From NCBI RefSeq assembly GCF_000715075.1, contig NC_134087.1, positions 105,749,161-105,813,160 on the forward strand: 64,000 bases of DNA, read 5' to 3'. Position 1 is the first letter of the stretch. Every line of letters starts with the position of its first letter. Below are positions 35,930 to 50,400 of this stretch, piece after piece. The DNA is from Nicotiana tabacum. Lineage: Eukaryota > Streptophyta > Magnoliopsida > Solanales > Solanaceae. The notes below the pieces were generated by a model that was not told the DNA's origin, ran no database searches, and saw nothing but the letters and a program-made list of their open reading frames with translations. The position numbers and the translations under genes were made by a program.

Positions 35930-37833
35930 TGATGACCCGACCAGTCGTCTCATGATTTATCGCTCTATTTTCCCCATTTCAGCTTCTTATTGCTTTGTTT
36001 ATTGATTCTATATGTGATCGTGTTGGTTGGCTCGGGTTCGAAAAGGTTTCGAGAAGGTTTGAGACACTTAGTCTCTTTTGAGGAAACTTAAGTTGGAAAA
36101 GTCAACCGGATGTTGACTTATGTGTTAGAGGGCTTGGATGAGAGTTCCGATGGTTCGGATAGCTTCAGGAAGTGATTTGGGACTTAGGAGCATGATCGGA
36201 ATGTGTTTTGGAGGTCAGGAGTAAATTTAGGCTTGAATTGGCGAAATTGGATTTTTGGCATTTTTCGGTTGATAGGTGAGATTTTGATATAGGGGTCGGA
36301 ATGGAATTTCGGGAGTTGCAGTAGTTCCGTTGGGTCATTTGGGATGAGTGTGCAAAATTTCAGGCCATGCAGACATGGTTTGGTATACTTTTTGATCAAA
36401 AGCGTAATTCGAAAGATTTTGGAAACTTAGGCTTGAGTTCGATGTGTTTTGGTTGATTCAATGTTGTTTGAGGTGTTTTGAAGATTGGTACAGGTTTGAG
36501 TAGTGGTATATGATGTGTTTGTGCCTTTGGTTAAGTTCCCGGGGGCCTCGGGGTGTTTTCAGATGGTTGGCGTATAGTTGGAATTTTTGGTGAAGCTGCA
36601 GAATTTTCTGCTTCTGCTGTTTCTGCACCTGCGAATTGGGGACTACATGTGCGATGCCACAAATGCGAGGAAAGGACCGCAGAAGCGGTCAAGGATACGA
36701 AGGGCAGAGGCATTAGATGCGGTGTTCTGAGCGCACTTGCGATGGCGCAAGTGCGGTTATTTGGCTGCAGATGCGGAGATTGGTCGAGTAAGTGGAAACC
36801 GCAAATGCGGTGCTTGGTACCGCAGAAGCGGTTGCACAAGTGCGAGATCTGGACCGCAGGTGCGAAAAGCCTGGGCCAAAATGTATAAATTATTTCCTTC
36901 GCGATTTTTGAGCTATTCCACTATTTCTATGTCGATTATTTGAGCTTTTTGGGCGATTTGAGGAAGGATTTCATTGAGGTAAGGATTTTGGACCTAAAAC
37001 TCGTTTCTATGATATTATTTCATGGATTAAGGCTGTAATTAATGGAATTAAGGGCTTGAGATTAAGAGACCGTAAAATGGGAATTTTAGGGGTCATTTGG
37101 ACTCCGAGTTTAGTGTTCTTGGTATGTATGAACTCATGGGAGGATAAAGATTCCATTGATGTGATTTTTATCGAGTTTCGAGACGTGGGCCCAGGGGTTG
37201 GGTTTTGGCCAATTTCGGAATTTTTGGTAGAATTTGATTTATTTCGCATAGGCTTCGTCCCTTTAGCCTATTCTAATGTTATGATTCTGATTTTGGGTAG
37301 ATTCGGCACGAGTTGAGGCCGAGGCGAGAGGCAAAGGCATCATAGAGTTGTATTTTCATCCGGTTTGAAGTAAGTAACCATTGTAAATCTGGAATTGAGG
37401 GTACAAACCTCAGTATTTCGAATTGTTTTGATAAATGAGGTGCACACATGCTAGGTGACAAGCGTGTGGGCATGCACTGGTAGAGATTGTGACTTAGTCT
37501 GTCCCGTAGCAACTATTAAGCCGCGTATTAGAATTGAAATCTTATAAGATTCCGTATTTTAGACATTTACACTGTATTATTGGCTGTATGCCATGTTTGG
37601 GGCCTTGTGCCGACCGTTGAGACCCTTAGGGGCATTTTACTGTTCTTCCTCACTCTATATGTTTGAAAGCATATCCTCAGTTATGTTTTTCCCTGTTTAA
37701 TGTTTTAAACTGGTTTTATCACTCTACTTCTTAAGTGTGAGGACTGTTTGGACTAAGTTTCCTTGAATTCTCTGTTATGCCCGAGTGACTGTGAGGTTAA
37801 TGACTGAGAGAGGTTGAGGATCTAATGGTGAGG

Positions 37834-37885
<52 letters not shown>

Positions 37886-39670
37886 GGATCGGGCTACACG
37901 CCACAACGATACTTATATGGATCGGGTTGCACGCCACAACGATATATATATTGGATCGGGTTGCGCGCTGCAGCGATATGATGTTTGGGCTGTAGGAGCC
38001 CCTCCGGAGTCTGTACACCCCCAGTGAGCATAGTCGAGTATTAACTATGGATTGGGCCAATTTCGGAATTTTTGGTAGAATTTGATTTATTTCGCATAGG
38101 CTTCGTCCCTTTAGCCTATTCTAATGTTATGATTATGATTTTGGGTAGATTCGGCACGAGTTGAGGCCGAGGCGAGAGGCAAAGGCATCGTAGAGTTGTA
38201 TTTTCATCCGGTTTGAAGTAAGTAACCATTGTAAATCTGGAATTGAGGGTACAAACCTCTGTATTTCGAATTGTTTTGATAAATGAGGTGCACACATGCT
38301 AGGTGACAAGCGTGTGGGCGTGCACTGGTAGAGATTGTGACTTAGTCTGTCCCGTAGCAACTATTAAGCCGCGTATTAGAATTGAAATCTTATAAGATTC
38401 CATATTTTAGACATTTACACTGTATTATTGGCTGTATGCCATGTTTGGGGCCTTGTGCCGACCGTTGAGACCCTTAGGGGCATTTTACTGTTCTTCCTCA
38501 CTCTATATGTTTGAAAGCATATCCTCAGTTATGTTTTCCCTGTTTAATGTTTTAAACTGGTTTTATCACTCTACTTCTTAAGTGTGAGGACTGTTTGGAC
38601 TGAGTTTCCTTGAATTCTCTGTTATGCCCGAGTGACTGTGAGGTTAATGACTGAGAGAGGTTGAGGATCTAATGGTGAGGATTATATATATATATTGGAT
38701 CGGGCTACACGCCACAACGATACTTATATGGATCGGGTTGCACGCCACAACGATATATATATTGGATCGGGTTGCGCGCTGCAGCGATATGACGTTTGGG
38801 CTGTAGGAGCCCCTCCGGAGTCTGTACACCCCCAGTGAGCGTAGTCGAGTATAAACTATGGATTGGGCTGAAGGCGCAACAATTACTATAATTATTACTA
38901 TTATGAGATATTATTGAGCCTGAGTGCTGAAAGTGAGTACTGAGTGACGAGAGCTGAGTCACGAGTGACTGAGAGGCTGCCCGAGAGGCCATATTATGAG
39001 TGATACCTTGCCCGAGGGGCCCACTTATGATATTTTCACTGATTTTACTCTTCTTTTAAAATAAGTCTCTGTTGAAAATTTTCTAAGTAAATGATTTAAG
39101 GTATTCTAATTGAAACTGAAGTTTTATGACGAAACTAGTTTTTAAATTGTGGAGTTTGATCTGTTATCCTATTGTTTACTCCTTTATATCATTTTAACTG
39201 CTCGTCACTACTTTCAGACCTTATTTACTTTAGTTACTTACTGAGTTGGCGTACTCACGTTATTCCCCGCACCTTGTGTGCAGATCCAGGTGCCCGAGCG
39301 GCAGAGTGAGGGTCCTCAGCATTGTCAGAGTTTGCCGGAGACTTCAAGGTAGCCGTATGACGTCCGCAGCCTTGCTTTCCTCCTTCCTATCTTGTTCTTT
39401 TCTGCATTTTAGACTTGTGATGAGTTAGACAGTCGGTTTGTATATTTAGAGGCTCTAGACTCGTGACACGAGACGTTTGGGCTTTGTTGGTTAATGTTTA
39501 TTGATTTATGCATATTTTTAGCTTTTTATACATTTCTTATGAAAAATTGAGATTTAAACTCGTGTTAGAAAATGGTTTTATAAAAGAAATTCGTTGTGAT
39601 TAAATGTTTGGGTTGGCTTGCCTAGTAATGTGATAGGCACCGTCAGGACCGGGTATTTGGGGTCGTGACA
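35930..39670 (+). repeat. 3' LTR (group I) with internal 848-bp tandem duplication
   Basis: Begins TGATGACCCGACCAG and ends GGTCGTGACA, 3741 bp. Modules: ACCGCAGAAGCGGT palindromes (36610-36875), TTGAGGTAAGG (36974-36984) and three GTTGC-GCAAC copies (37883-37975, again at 38697-38790). Without the duplication it would be about 2.9 kb, near the size of the other group I LTR at 18709. Confidence 0.85.
37207..38868 (+). repeat. Tandem duplication, period 848 bp, inside the 3' LTR
   Basis: Unit 1 is 37207-38054 and unit 2 is 38055 to about 38868. They differ at only a handful of bases plus a shorter (TA) tract in unit 2 (37836-37881 against 38682-38695). The join reads 'ggattgggcc' and the end of unit 2 reads 'ggattgggct', a short shared word at the breakpoint. 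Confidence 0.9.
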
Positions 39671-40918
<1,248 letters not shown>

Positions 40919-40923
40919 CTTGT

Positions 40924-43900
40924 CGTACCGACCCGACTGGTTGTTTTGAGCAATTTCGCCCGGTTTGGCAATTTGAGGTCACGAGTAGCTTCATATAATG
41001 TGTATCGACTTGCGTGCGTAGTCTGGGCGTGAAACCGGAAAGCTTTTATGTGAAAATATGAAAAAATAGTAATTTTTAGAGTTAAAATTTGGGTTTTAGT
41101 TGACTTTGGTCAATATTTTTGGTAAACAGACCCAGATCTGTGTTTCGACGATCCCGAGAGGTCCGCGGTAAAATATGGGACTTGGGCGTATGCTCGGAAT
41201 TGAATTATGAGGTCCCTATCATTAGAAAACAATTTTTGAAGAAAACTCTTGTGCTGGTTTTTGAAGGAAATAAAGAAATGAATTAATGTTTGAACTCATT
41301 GGTATCAGGCCCGTATTTTGGTTCCGGAGATCGGTACAAGTTTGTTATGATATTTAACTCCTATCTGTAAAATTTGGTGAAAACCGAAATTGATTTGACG
41401 TGATTTGGACGTCCAGTTGAAAAGTTAGAAAATCATGAGTTTTGAGGTTAAATTCATAGTTTTTATATTATTTTGATGATTTGATTGCACGAGCAAGTCC
41501 GTATGATATTTTTAGACTTACGTGCATGTTTCTTTTCGAGCCCTGAGGGTTTGGGTGACTTTCAGATAGGTTTAGGCTATGTTGCGCTTGTTTTTGGAAG
41601 CTTCATCGTCGTTTCGTCAAGCAAAAATATTACCACATTGAGCAAATGAGATCAAAATTCAGTTTTATTTGAACCACTAGATCCGTACCAGAATTATGGA
41701 GTCATAGGAAAAAGAATTATCAAATTTGGACATCGTATGAGGAAGTTATGCTCATTTTCGTGTCAGCAAAAATTGCTAATTCTAGTGTGGTCGCAAATGC
41801 TAACTTTTTATTGCATTTGCGGTGCCCAGTTCGCAAATGCGAGATTTTTATCGCAAATGCAAGATCTTAGTCGCAAATGCGACTTCCGCCAGCCCTGCAT
41901 TGTTCGTAATTGCGAGGTGTTCGCAAATGCGAACCCTAGGTCGCAAATGCGACATCTGAGGCCTGTTAAGTGAGGTTTTTGACGAGAATTTCACCCATTT
42001 TTCCATTTTCTCAAACCCTAAACCTCCATGGGCGATTTTTCAAGGACCCAAACTTCTCCAAATTATTGGGTAAATGTCTCTAATCAATTTTCAACTATAT
42101 TTCGTGATTATATCTTAGATTTAACATCAAATTCATGAGAATCTAAAGGAAAATTTGGGAAAAATTGTGAAATCTTTCAAAAATATAAAATAATGATTTG
42201 AATGACCAAATGACGTCGGAATTAGATAATTTTTATATCGGTGAACTCGTAGTGGAATGGGTGTTCTATTTTTGTAAATTTTGTCGGGTTCAGAGGTGCG
42301 GGCCCGGGGAGTTGACTTTTGTTAACTTTTTTCAAATTGTATAAGAATCATAGTTTTGTCAATTGAAATTGTTTTCTCTTGCATTGTTTGATGAATTCAA
42401 GTCATTTTTGGCTAGATTGAGCCGAGCATTGATGAATTGGTAAAGAAAAAAATAAATTGAGTATTGAATTGGCCGGATTGAGGTAAGTATCTTGCCTAAC
42501 CTTGTGTGGAGGACTTCCCCTTAGGAATTGAGTCTTCTATGCTAATTGTAGTCCTTGGATGCGAGGTGATGAGTGTGTGCTCGGACTTATTTATGGGAGA
42601 TTTTCCTCTAGGGTTCTTAGGTCCTTATGTGGAAAGTACCCCGTTATGATTGAGTTTCCTAGTTGCTTAAATTGCCTCTATGTGCTCCATATGACGTTGT
42701 TAGCTTTCCTCTAATTCTTACGTGTTACATGGACCCTTAATTGCCTTCCTTATCGTTTTGATACTTCTTGATTGTGTGTTCCTCTATGACTTCGTGCAAA
42801 TAGGTTACATGTACAATTGTTGTGGTTACCGGTGTAGTTATTACGTGCGTATTATGTCTTGTTGATTAGTTGAGGTTTCATTGTGAAGTTAATTGTTGGT
42901 ACAAGTTTGGTTATAGCTAATTCCCTTGCCGGGACATATTTAATTCTTACTGTTGGTTCCCTTGCCGGGACGTGTTGATTCTTGTTGTTGACTCCCTTGT
43001 CGAGATATTGTTGTTTCCTTATTATTCCCTTGCCGGGATTCTTTTGTGATTGATGTTGATTTGTATATGGGATCGGGTTGCATGCCGCAACAATATTATA
43101 TGATATCGGGTTTCACGCCGCAACAATATTATATGATTTGGATCGGGTTGCGTGCCGCAACAATACTATATGGGATCGGGTTGCACACCGCAATAATATT
43201 ATATGGGATCGGGTTGCACGCCATAACAATATTATATGATTTTGATCGAGTTGCACGCCGCAACAATATTATATGATTTGGATCGGGTTGCATGCCGCAA
43301 CATCACTATATAATTTGGATCGGGTTGCACGCCGCAACAGTACTATATGATTGGGATCGGGTTGCACGCCGCAACAAGAAAGAATAAAAGTGAATATTGA
43401 TTCTTATGGTGAGAACGAGAGTAAAAGCACGAAGGGTGATGTCATGCACTTTTTGCTGCTGCGTTTATTTGTTGTTATATTTTCAAATGTTTAAACTGTT
43501 TAATTCCTTTATTGTTGTGATCCTTTGTGTTAGAACCCACAATATTTTCAATACCTCACCGTATTTATATATATTTATTTATATGTTTATATACACACAC
43601 ACACGTTCCATTACTTCAAACTTCAATAATTGTTACATCTTTAATTCAATTAGTTTCTCAATTATATCCCCTTAAACCGTCTGAGGTTGTATTTTTCTTA
43701 AAAAGGAATTTCTACTAAGTTTTAAGTTATTAACTCTCATGTTAAAGGCAATAATCCATTCGATGTTGTATTTTAAATTAAAAGGGGTACCTTCTTTACT
43801 CAAAGGATTTCCAAATAAACAACTTCATCTTTTCTCGCTGGCTTTCCTAATTAGCTTAGAAATTGTAATTTTACTTATATTAGGTAAATGGGACTTCTTG

Positions 43901-44748
43901 GACATATTGAGTGCATGGTACAGACGTAATGTATTGTATAGCATGTGGATTTTGTTGTTAAAAGTGAAATGAAAAATGAAATATGGGGGAACAAGGTGCC
44001 ATGTGTGTTGAAGGTTCGGAAGTTGAGATTAGGATATGAGAAGTCGAGGGTTGAGATGGTCGGGATTGTGTACTAGACATGATGTTATTGATTTAGTTGG
44101 CATTGCCTTCTTTATTTGGATACATTCTTACTTGTCTCTGTTCCTGTTATGTCAGTATTGATTTACTTGGTTATCATTCGTTACTACCCGTGTTCTCCCT
44201 TTATTGCTCCTACTTTTTTTATTTTGATTTCTCTCCGCTATTGGTATTACCACGTCATCTTTCTCTCAATATTTTACTATCATATCATGTTCATTTCATT
44301 TGACCAGTAGGTGTCTTAACTGTTCCTCGTCACTACCCCACCGAGGTTAGTCTTGATACTTACTGGGCACCACCGTGGTGTGCTCATAGTACTCTTCTGT
44401 ACATTTTTGTGTATAGATCCAGGTATTTGATCGGTAGTAGCTGTGCGGGTCATTTCGATGGAGACTCAAGGTAAACCCGGTACAGCGTTCGCAGGCCTCG
44501 GAGTCACCTTCATTTGTACTTAATTCCATTTGTTCCTTTTGTTTTGTAGTAGTGATGTATTTATTTTATATAATTACTCTTAGAAAGGCTTGTGACTTGT
44601 ACCACCGATTTTGGAAATTGTAATTTGTTCAGAATAATTTAATTTAAAGTTAGTAAGTATCCATGTTATTACCGAAAATGTTAGGCTTACCTAGTTTAGA
44701 GACTAGGTGCCATCACGACTCCTTTGGAGGGATTTTGGGGTCGTGACA
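40924..44748 (+). repeat. 5' LTR of the LARD-like element (group I)
   Basis: Modules in order: GTCGCAAATGCGAC palindromes (41790-41955), TTGAGGTAAGT (42478-42488), TCCCTTGCCGGGA units (42921-43039), GTTGC-GCAAC array (43070-43377). Ends GGTCGTGACA. Confidence 0.87.
43070..43377 (+). repeat. GTTGC-GCAAC minisatellite, 9 copies
   Basis: Nine units of 'gatcgggttgcacgccgcaa' plus 'caatattatatgat..', about 33-37 bp each, with mostly intact 5-bp arms. The sister LTR has nine matching units at 49585-49892. Confidence 0.92.
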
Positions 44749-47429
44749 AGTTGATATTAGAGCTCTAGGTTCATGGGTGCTACAAGTCATAAGCAGGTTT
44801 AGTAGAGTCTTGCGGATCGGTACAGAAATGTCTGTACTTATATTCGAGAGGCTACATAACTATTAGAAAATTCCCCTTCTTTCATTCCTTATCGTGCGAT
44901 ATTGATTCAGATCAAAGTATATAACTTATGTTCCCTTACATCCACTAGAGTATAATATTACGCTCTCAGCGTTCGCCATGCGCCAGTGGTTTGTGATGCT
45001 ACCTTTTAGGTTACGAAGGAGTCAGGGATGCTTAGACATTGCCTCGACATGTTGTCCAGGCTGAAGATACAGAGGCATTAAGAGACTATTCAGTCGTTCA
45101 TATAGAGGTGCAGCGGTTTCCGACATCTGATTGATAAATGCGAGCTTGGTAAGGTTTAATTGGTTGCCTAGTCATCGCGATTGTGGCAAGGCCACGAAGT
45201 GGGTGTTGATTGGGAATAGTTGGTGATATTGGAGTATCTTGTGATTTTTGTTGTATGAACTTTGAAGGTTAGTTTTACGGATCATCAGACGTTGTTTTCT
45301 ATGGCTTTGCGCCAAGTGGAGGAGTCCAATAGCGGTATTCAGATTGCAGAGTTAGATTTATATCAGATTTGGCCTAAGGTATATGTATATGTGGTATTGG
45401 TAGGTTTCCAGAATTTGTATATGACTAAGGTCTGAGATCTTGCATGGGACGATGTTGGGACTTTGACTAGGATTATTGAATATCTACTATCCGAAGAAAT
45501 GGGTCAGCTTTGAGGTATTGGGTCAGCATAGCGATGAAGTAATTGGTCCTTTGAATAGGAAATCTCTACTGGCATTTATGGAAGCACTCTTGTATTGGAC
45601 GGTTTGTGTGACTCGGTCAAGTTGGGGAGGTGCAGTCCTGATGGCTTAGTCGTGCGGGCGGATCTCAGAAGGGTCTCGATGGTTCGACAAAGGCTTGAGT
45701 TGGCTGTCTACTATGGGCGTAAGGAATATGTGGTACATTGTGACTTTCTCCTGAATATGTATCAAAAATTAATAGAGTGTTGACCTTGTTGGCTATCATA
45801 TGTGAAGGGTGTGCATTTTTGGAAGGGACCTTGAGTTTTGGTTTGCGGGTGCATGGCTAGTAGCATGGTGATTACTGGGTTTTGAGGCTTTCGGGGTTCA
45901 TGTTTTGTTACACGACCAAAAATCCTATATGGATGCTTCAGCAGAATAATAGGGTGTTAGTGATATATCAGCCATTTGATTTGCGTAGTTGAGTTGGGTA
46001 TGGAAATTTCGGTATTCCTGAGGTTTGGGGCTAGATTCCCTCATGAATGGACTATTTCCTGTTTGCGGATCTTGAAGATATGTTGAGAATGCAATAATTA
46101 ATAGCATGTAAGTTGTTGTGGATCTTTTTAAAGCATACTTACCTATTTGGAAATAATCAGGATTTGGGTTGGTGGCTATTTGAAAGCTCAATGAGAATAT
46201 GTATCTTGTATCAGATCAAGTTTGAGGCTCCTGTGAGATTGTCATTATGGTTATGTTATCGGGCAGAATGGATATTATTTGTGACCCTAGCCTATGTTAT
46301 GTGCTACTCTTTTATGCTGTGTTAGGCGGTGAGGTTGTATGATTATTGCCCACACATGTTGTAATTTTGTTCAGGCCTTATGGCGATGCGGGCAAGATAA
46401 CCCTCGTGATGTTGATTTGTTCATTGCACCTTAGTTGTTCTTTTTTCTTTTGTGTTCTAGCACTTATATTCGTTATTTCCAGAGTTTTACTTGTGCACTC
46501 TATTGTGCCTGATATCAATATTTATGTGATCAGTGGACCCGAGCATTTTGTCTTGATGAGTATTTGGGAGCGGGCTGCGTGCCGCAACGGATGTTATGTG
46601 GGGTACCCTTTCATTGTGTTTATTTGGTGTCATGTTTTCCCTCTGTGGGACAATTTGATGAAAGACTATACTTTTGTTGTCACACATGTTGTACTTGTTA
46701 GATAATTCTTATAATTGGCTTTCCCTTTTTTGTGCTGCATAATTTAGTTATTGTTGGTTTGGTGTACGAACTGTGTAGTGTGAGAATCTGTGTGGTTCCG
46801 TGGTGAGTTGATTTTGTACTGGCTAAGATGAGCTTCTTAGACATGAGATTTGTACTATGGTATTGAGGGTGAGGAGTGATTGGATGTATGTGGTTGTTTT
46901 TGCTAAGAGTTGGGTAATGGCCCTTGGCGGGCGAAAGAGTTTCTTGACTTGTTGACTTCATGAGCAGCTATGAATATCCACATGTTTCTTTATCAAGGGC
47001 AGTGTTGTGGGGGTCCGGAACAAGGTTATATTCAATGTGAGGTGTATTGCTGGCATTTAGGATGTTATTTGAACAGCTATGATGGTCAAAGGTTATTGCT
47101 TTGGGCATTTGAGTTGTGTGGAACAACATGTGATTGTATACTGGATTGGAATTTTGGCTCGATTCAGCTTGTTTAGGTTCATGCAGTGTGATGATGTGGG
47201 ATTCAGATCCTATGATGAATTTCAGACGGTGAGGTTTGGGTTTTGTCCTAAGGATATGGACTAAAGATGAGATGAGACCATCAGTTAAGTTGCATTGTCA
47301 GTCCTACATAGGTTTAGGTGACGGGGAATTGCCCCAAGTGTGTGTATGAGGAGCTTATGCAGTGGTTCGATGGCTTTGGAACGACTCCGGGCACATTCGA
47401 GGACGAACGTATGTTTAAGTGGATGAGAA
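44749..47429 (+). other. Interior of the LARD-like element, non-coding
   Basis: Begins with a decayed primer site ('ttgatattagagctctaggt', 44751-44770; the usual form is TGGTATCAGAGCTCTAGG), then a leader shared with coding elements ('gagtcttgcggatcggtaca', 44803-44822). The rest gives only short ORFs without retroelement motifs. One GTTGC-GCAAC-like unit lies at 46570-46590. 'aaggacgaacgt' style sequence and a weakened polypurine tract (about 47415-47429) precede the 3' LTR. Confidence 0.75.
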
Positions 47430-50400
47430 TGTAACGACCCGACTGGTCGTTTTGAGCAATTTCGTCTGGTTTGGTAGTTTTAGGTCACGAGTAGCTTCAT
47501 ATTATGTTTATCGACTTGCGTGCGTAATCCGGACGTGAAAACGGAAAGCTTTTATGTGAAAATATAAAAAAGTAATTTTTAGAGTTAAAATTTGGTTTTT
47601 AGTTGACTTTGGTCAACATTTTTGGTAAATGGACTCGGGTCTGTGTTCCGACGATCTCGGGAGGTTCGAATAAAATTTGGGACTTGGGCATATGCCCAGA
47701 ATTGAATTCCGAGGTCCCTAGCATTAGAAAATAATTTTTGAAGAAAATTATTGTGCTGGTTTTTAAAGGAAATAAAGAAATAAATTAATGTTTGAACTCG
47801 TTGGTATCAGACCCGTATTTTGATTCCGCGGCTCGGTACAAGTTTGTTATGATATTTAAGTCCTATCTGTAAAATTTGGTGAAAACGGGAATTGATTTGA
47901 CGTGATTTGGACGTCCGGTTGAAAAGTTAAAAAATCATGAGTTTTGAGGTTAAATTCATAGTTTTTGATACTATTTTGATGATTTTATTGCACGAGCAAG
48001 TCCGTATGATATTTTTAGACATGCGTGCATATTTTTTTTGGAGCCCCGAGGGCTTGGGTGAGTTTCGGATAGGTTTAGGCTATGTTGCGCTTCCAAAAAT
48101 AAGCGCAACATAGCCCAATTTAGCCTATGTTATGTGTACTCTTTAACATCGTCGTTTTTTCAAGCAAAAATAATATCATATTGAGCGAATGATATCCAAA
48201 TTTAGTTTTGTTTGAACCATTAGATCCGTATCAAAATTACAGAGTCATAGGAAAAAGAATCATCAAATTTGGACATCGTATGAGGAAGTTATGCTCATTT
48301 TCGTATCAAAAAAATTGTTGGTTCTGGTGTGGTCGCAAATGCTAACTTTTATCGCATTTGCGATGCCCAATTCGCAAATGCAAGATTTTTATCGCAAATG
48401 CGACTTCTGCCAGCCCTGCGTTGTTCGTAATTGCAAGGGGTTCGCAAATGCAAACCCTGAGTTGCAAATGCGACATCTGAGGCCTGTTAAGTGAGGTTTT
48501 TGACGAGATTTTCACTCATTTTTCAATTTTCTCAAACCCTAAACCTCCATGGGCGATTTTCCAAGGATCCAAACTTCTCCAAATCATTGGGCAAGTGTCT
48601 CTAATCAATTTCCAACTATATTTTGTGATTATATCCTAGATTTAACATCAAATTCTTGAGAATCTAAAGGAAAATTTGGGAAATATTGTGAAATCTTTCA
48701 AAAATATAAAATGATGATTTGAAAGACCAAATGGTATCGGAATTAGATAATTTTTATATCGGTGAACTCGTAGTGGAATGGGTGTTCTATTTTTGTAAAT
48801 TTTGTCGGGTTCCGAGGTGCGGGCCTGGGGAGTTGATTTTTGTTGACTTTTTGCAAATTGTATAAGAATCATAGTTTTGTCAATTGAAATTGTTTTCTCT
48901 TGCATTATTTGATATATTCAAGTTATTTTTGGCTAGATTCAGCCGAGCATTTATAATTGGTATAGGAAAAGCTAAATTGAGTATTGAATTGGCCGGATTG
49001 AGGTAAGTATCTTGCCTAACCTTGTGTGGGGGACTTCCCCATAGGAATTGAGTCTTCTATGCTAATTGTAGTCCCTGCATTCGAGGTGACGAGTGTGTGC
49101 TTGGACTTATTTGTGTGAAACTTGCCTTTAGGGTTCTTAGGTCCTTATGTGGAAAATACCCCGTTATGATTGGGTTTCCTAGTTTCTTAAATTGCCTCTA
49201 TATGCTCCATATGACGTTGTTAGCTTTTCTCTAATTGTTACGTGTTACATGGACCCTTAATTGCCTTCCTTATCATTTTGATACTTCTTGATTGTGAGTT
49301 CCTCTATGACTTTGTACAAATAGGTTACATGTACAATTGTTGTGGTTACCGGTATAGTTATTACGTACTTATTATGTCTTGTTGTTTAGTTGAGGTTTCA
49401 TTGTGAAGTTAATTGTTGGTACAAGTTTGGTTATAGTTGATTCCCTTGCTGGGCATATTTAATTCTTACTGTTGGTTCCCTTGCCAGGACGTGTTGATTC
49501 TTATTGTTGACTCCCTTGCCGGCATATTGTTGTTTCCTTATTATTCCCTTATCGAGATTCTTTTGTGATTGGTGTTGATTGTATGGGATAGGGTTGCACG
49601 CCGCAACAATATTATATGGTATCGGGTTGCACGCCGCAACAATATTATATGATTTGGATCAGATTGGGCGCCGCAATAATATTATATGGGATCGAGTTGC
49701 ACGCCGCAACAATATTATATGAGATTGGGTTGCACGCCGTAACAATATTATATGATTTTGATCGAGTTGCACGCCACAATAATATTATATGATTTGGATC
49801 GGGTTGCACGCCGCAACATCACTATATGATTTGGATCGGGTTGCACGCTGCAACAATACTATATGATTGGGATCGGGTTGCACGCCGCAACAAGAAAGAA
49901 CAAAAGTGAATATTGATTCTTATGGTGAGAACGAGAGTAAAAACATGAAGGGTGATGCCGTGCACTTTCTGCTGCTGTGTTTATTTGTTGTTATCAATTC
50001 AAATGTTTAAACTGTTTAATTCCTTTATTGATGTAATCCTTTGCTTTGATCCCTTGTGTTGGAACCTACAATATTTTCAATACTTTGCCGTATTTATATA
50101 TATACATTCAAATACTTCAAACTTTAATAATTGTTACATCTTTAATTCAATTAGTTTCTCAATTATATCCCCTTAAACCGTCTGAGATTGTATTTTACTT
50201 AAAAAGGAATTTCTACTAAGTTTTAAGTCATTAACTCTCATGGTAAAGGTAATAATCCATTCAATATTGTATTTTAAATTAAAAGGGGTGCCTTCTTTAC
50301 TCAATGGGTATCCAAATAAAGAACTTCATCTTTTCTCACTAGCTTTCCTAATTAGCTTAGAAATTGTAATTTTACTTATATTAGGTAAATGGGACTTCTT

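Larger units (their letters stand above)
30993..35932 (+). pseudogene. gag-pol: gag-pol, chromovirus (Tekay/Del-like), broken
   Basis: Encoded the retroelement capsid and replication enzymes. The ATG at 30993 follows 'ttctcttacag'. The gag domain lies at about 31430-31870. The CCHC knuckle CYKCGDPGHMKRTC is at 32328-32369. In the aspartic protease motif at 32648-32665 the usual DPG reads DPV. RT runs 33110-33745, with FIDD at 33521-33532, but about 45 residues around the KKKDGS to SKIDL region are deleted at about 33317-33336. RNase H ([21 protein letters not shown]) spans about 33950-34300. The integrase HHCC finger and D,D,E core lie at 34580-35305. The chromodomain (YDVEPVAIL...WETKW) is at about 35700-35840. 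At least seven in-frame stops occur (31252, 31871, 32291, 33734, 34566, 35303, 35837), most explainable by C-to-T or G-to-A. The reading frame is designed to end at the LTR's first bases. Confidence 0.92.
28266..39670 (+). mobile_element. Ty3/gypsy chromovirus element with mismatched LTRs
   Basis: Full-length layout: 5' LTR 28266-30799, primer site 30803-30820, decayed gag-pol 30993-35932, polypurine tract about 35915-35927, 3' LTR 35930-39670. The ends are TGTAACG...GTCGTGACA. The flanking bases tatag (28261-28265) and tatac (39671-39675) match at four of five positions. The two LTRs belong to different subgroups and do not align across their bodies, so this is not a simple insertion product. 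Confidence 0.85.

Noticed and set aside
41737..41973. Cysteine-rich 78-codon ORF, with a related one at 48291-48494
   Set aside because: It is the palindrome cluster of the LTR read in frame (repeated 'cgcaaatgc' gives repeated FANA/SQM words). The frame is not kept in the sister LTR.
46113..46705. Hydrophobic ORFs in the interior of the LARD-like element, considered as envelope-like membrane proteins
   Set aside because: Hydrophobicity follows from T-rich sequence. No consistent frame, signal peptide or family motif, and no counterpart in the other LARD interior.
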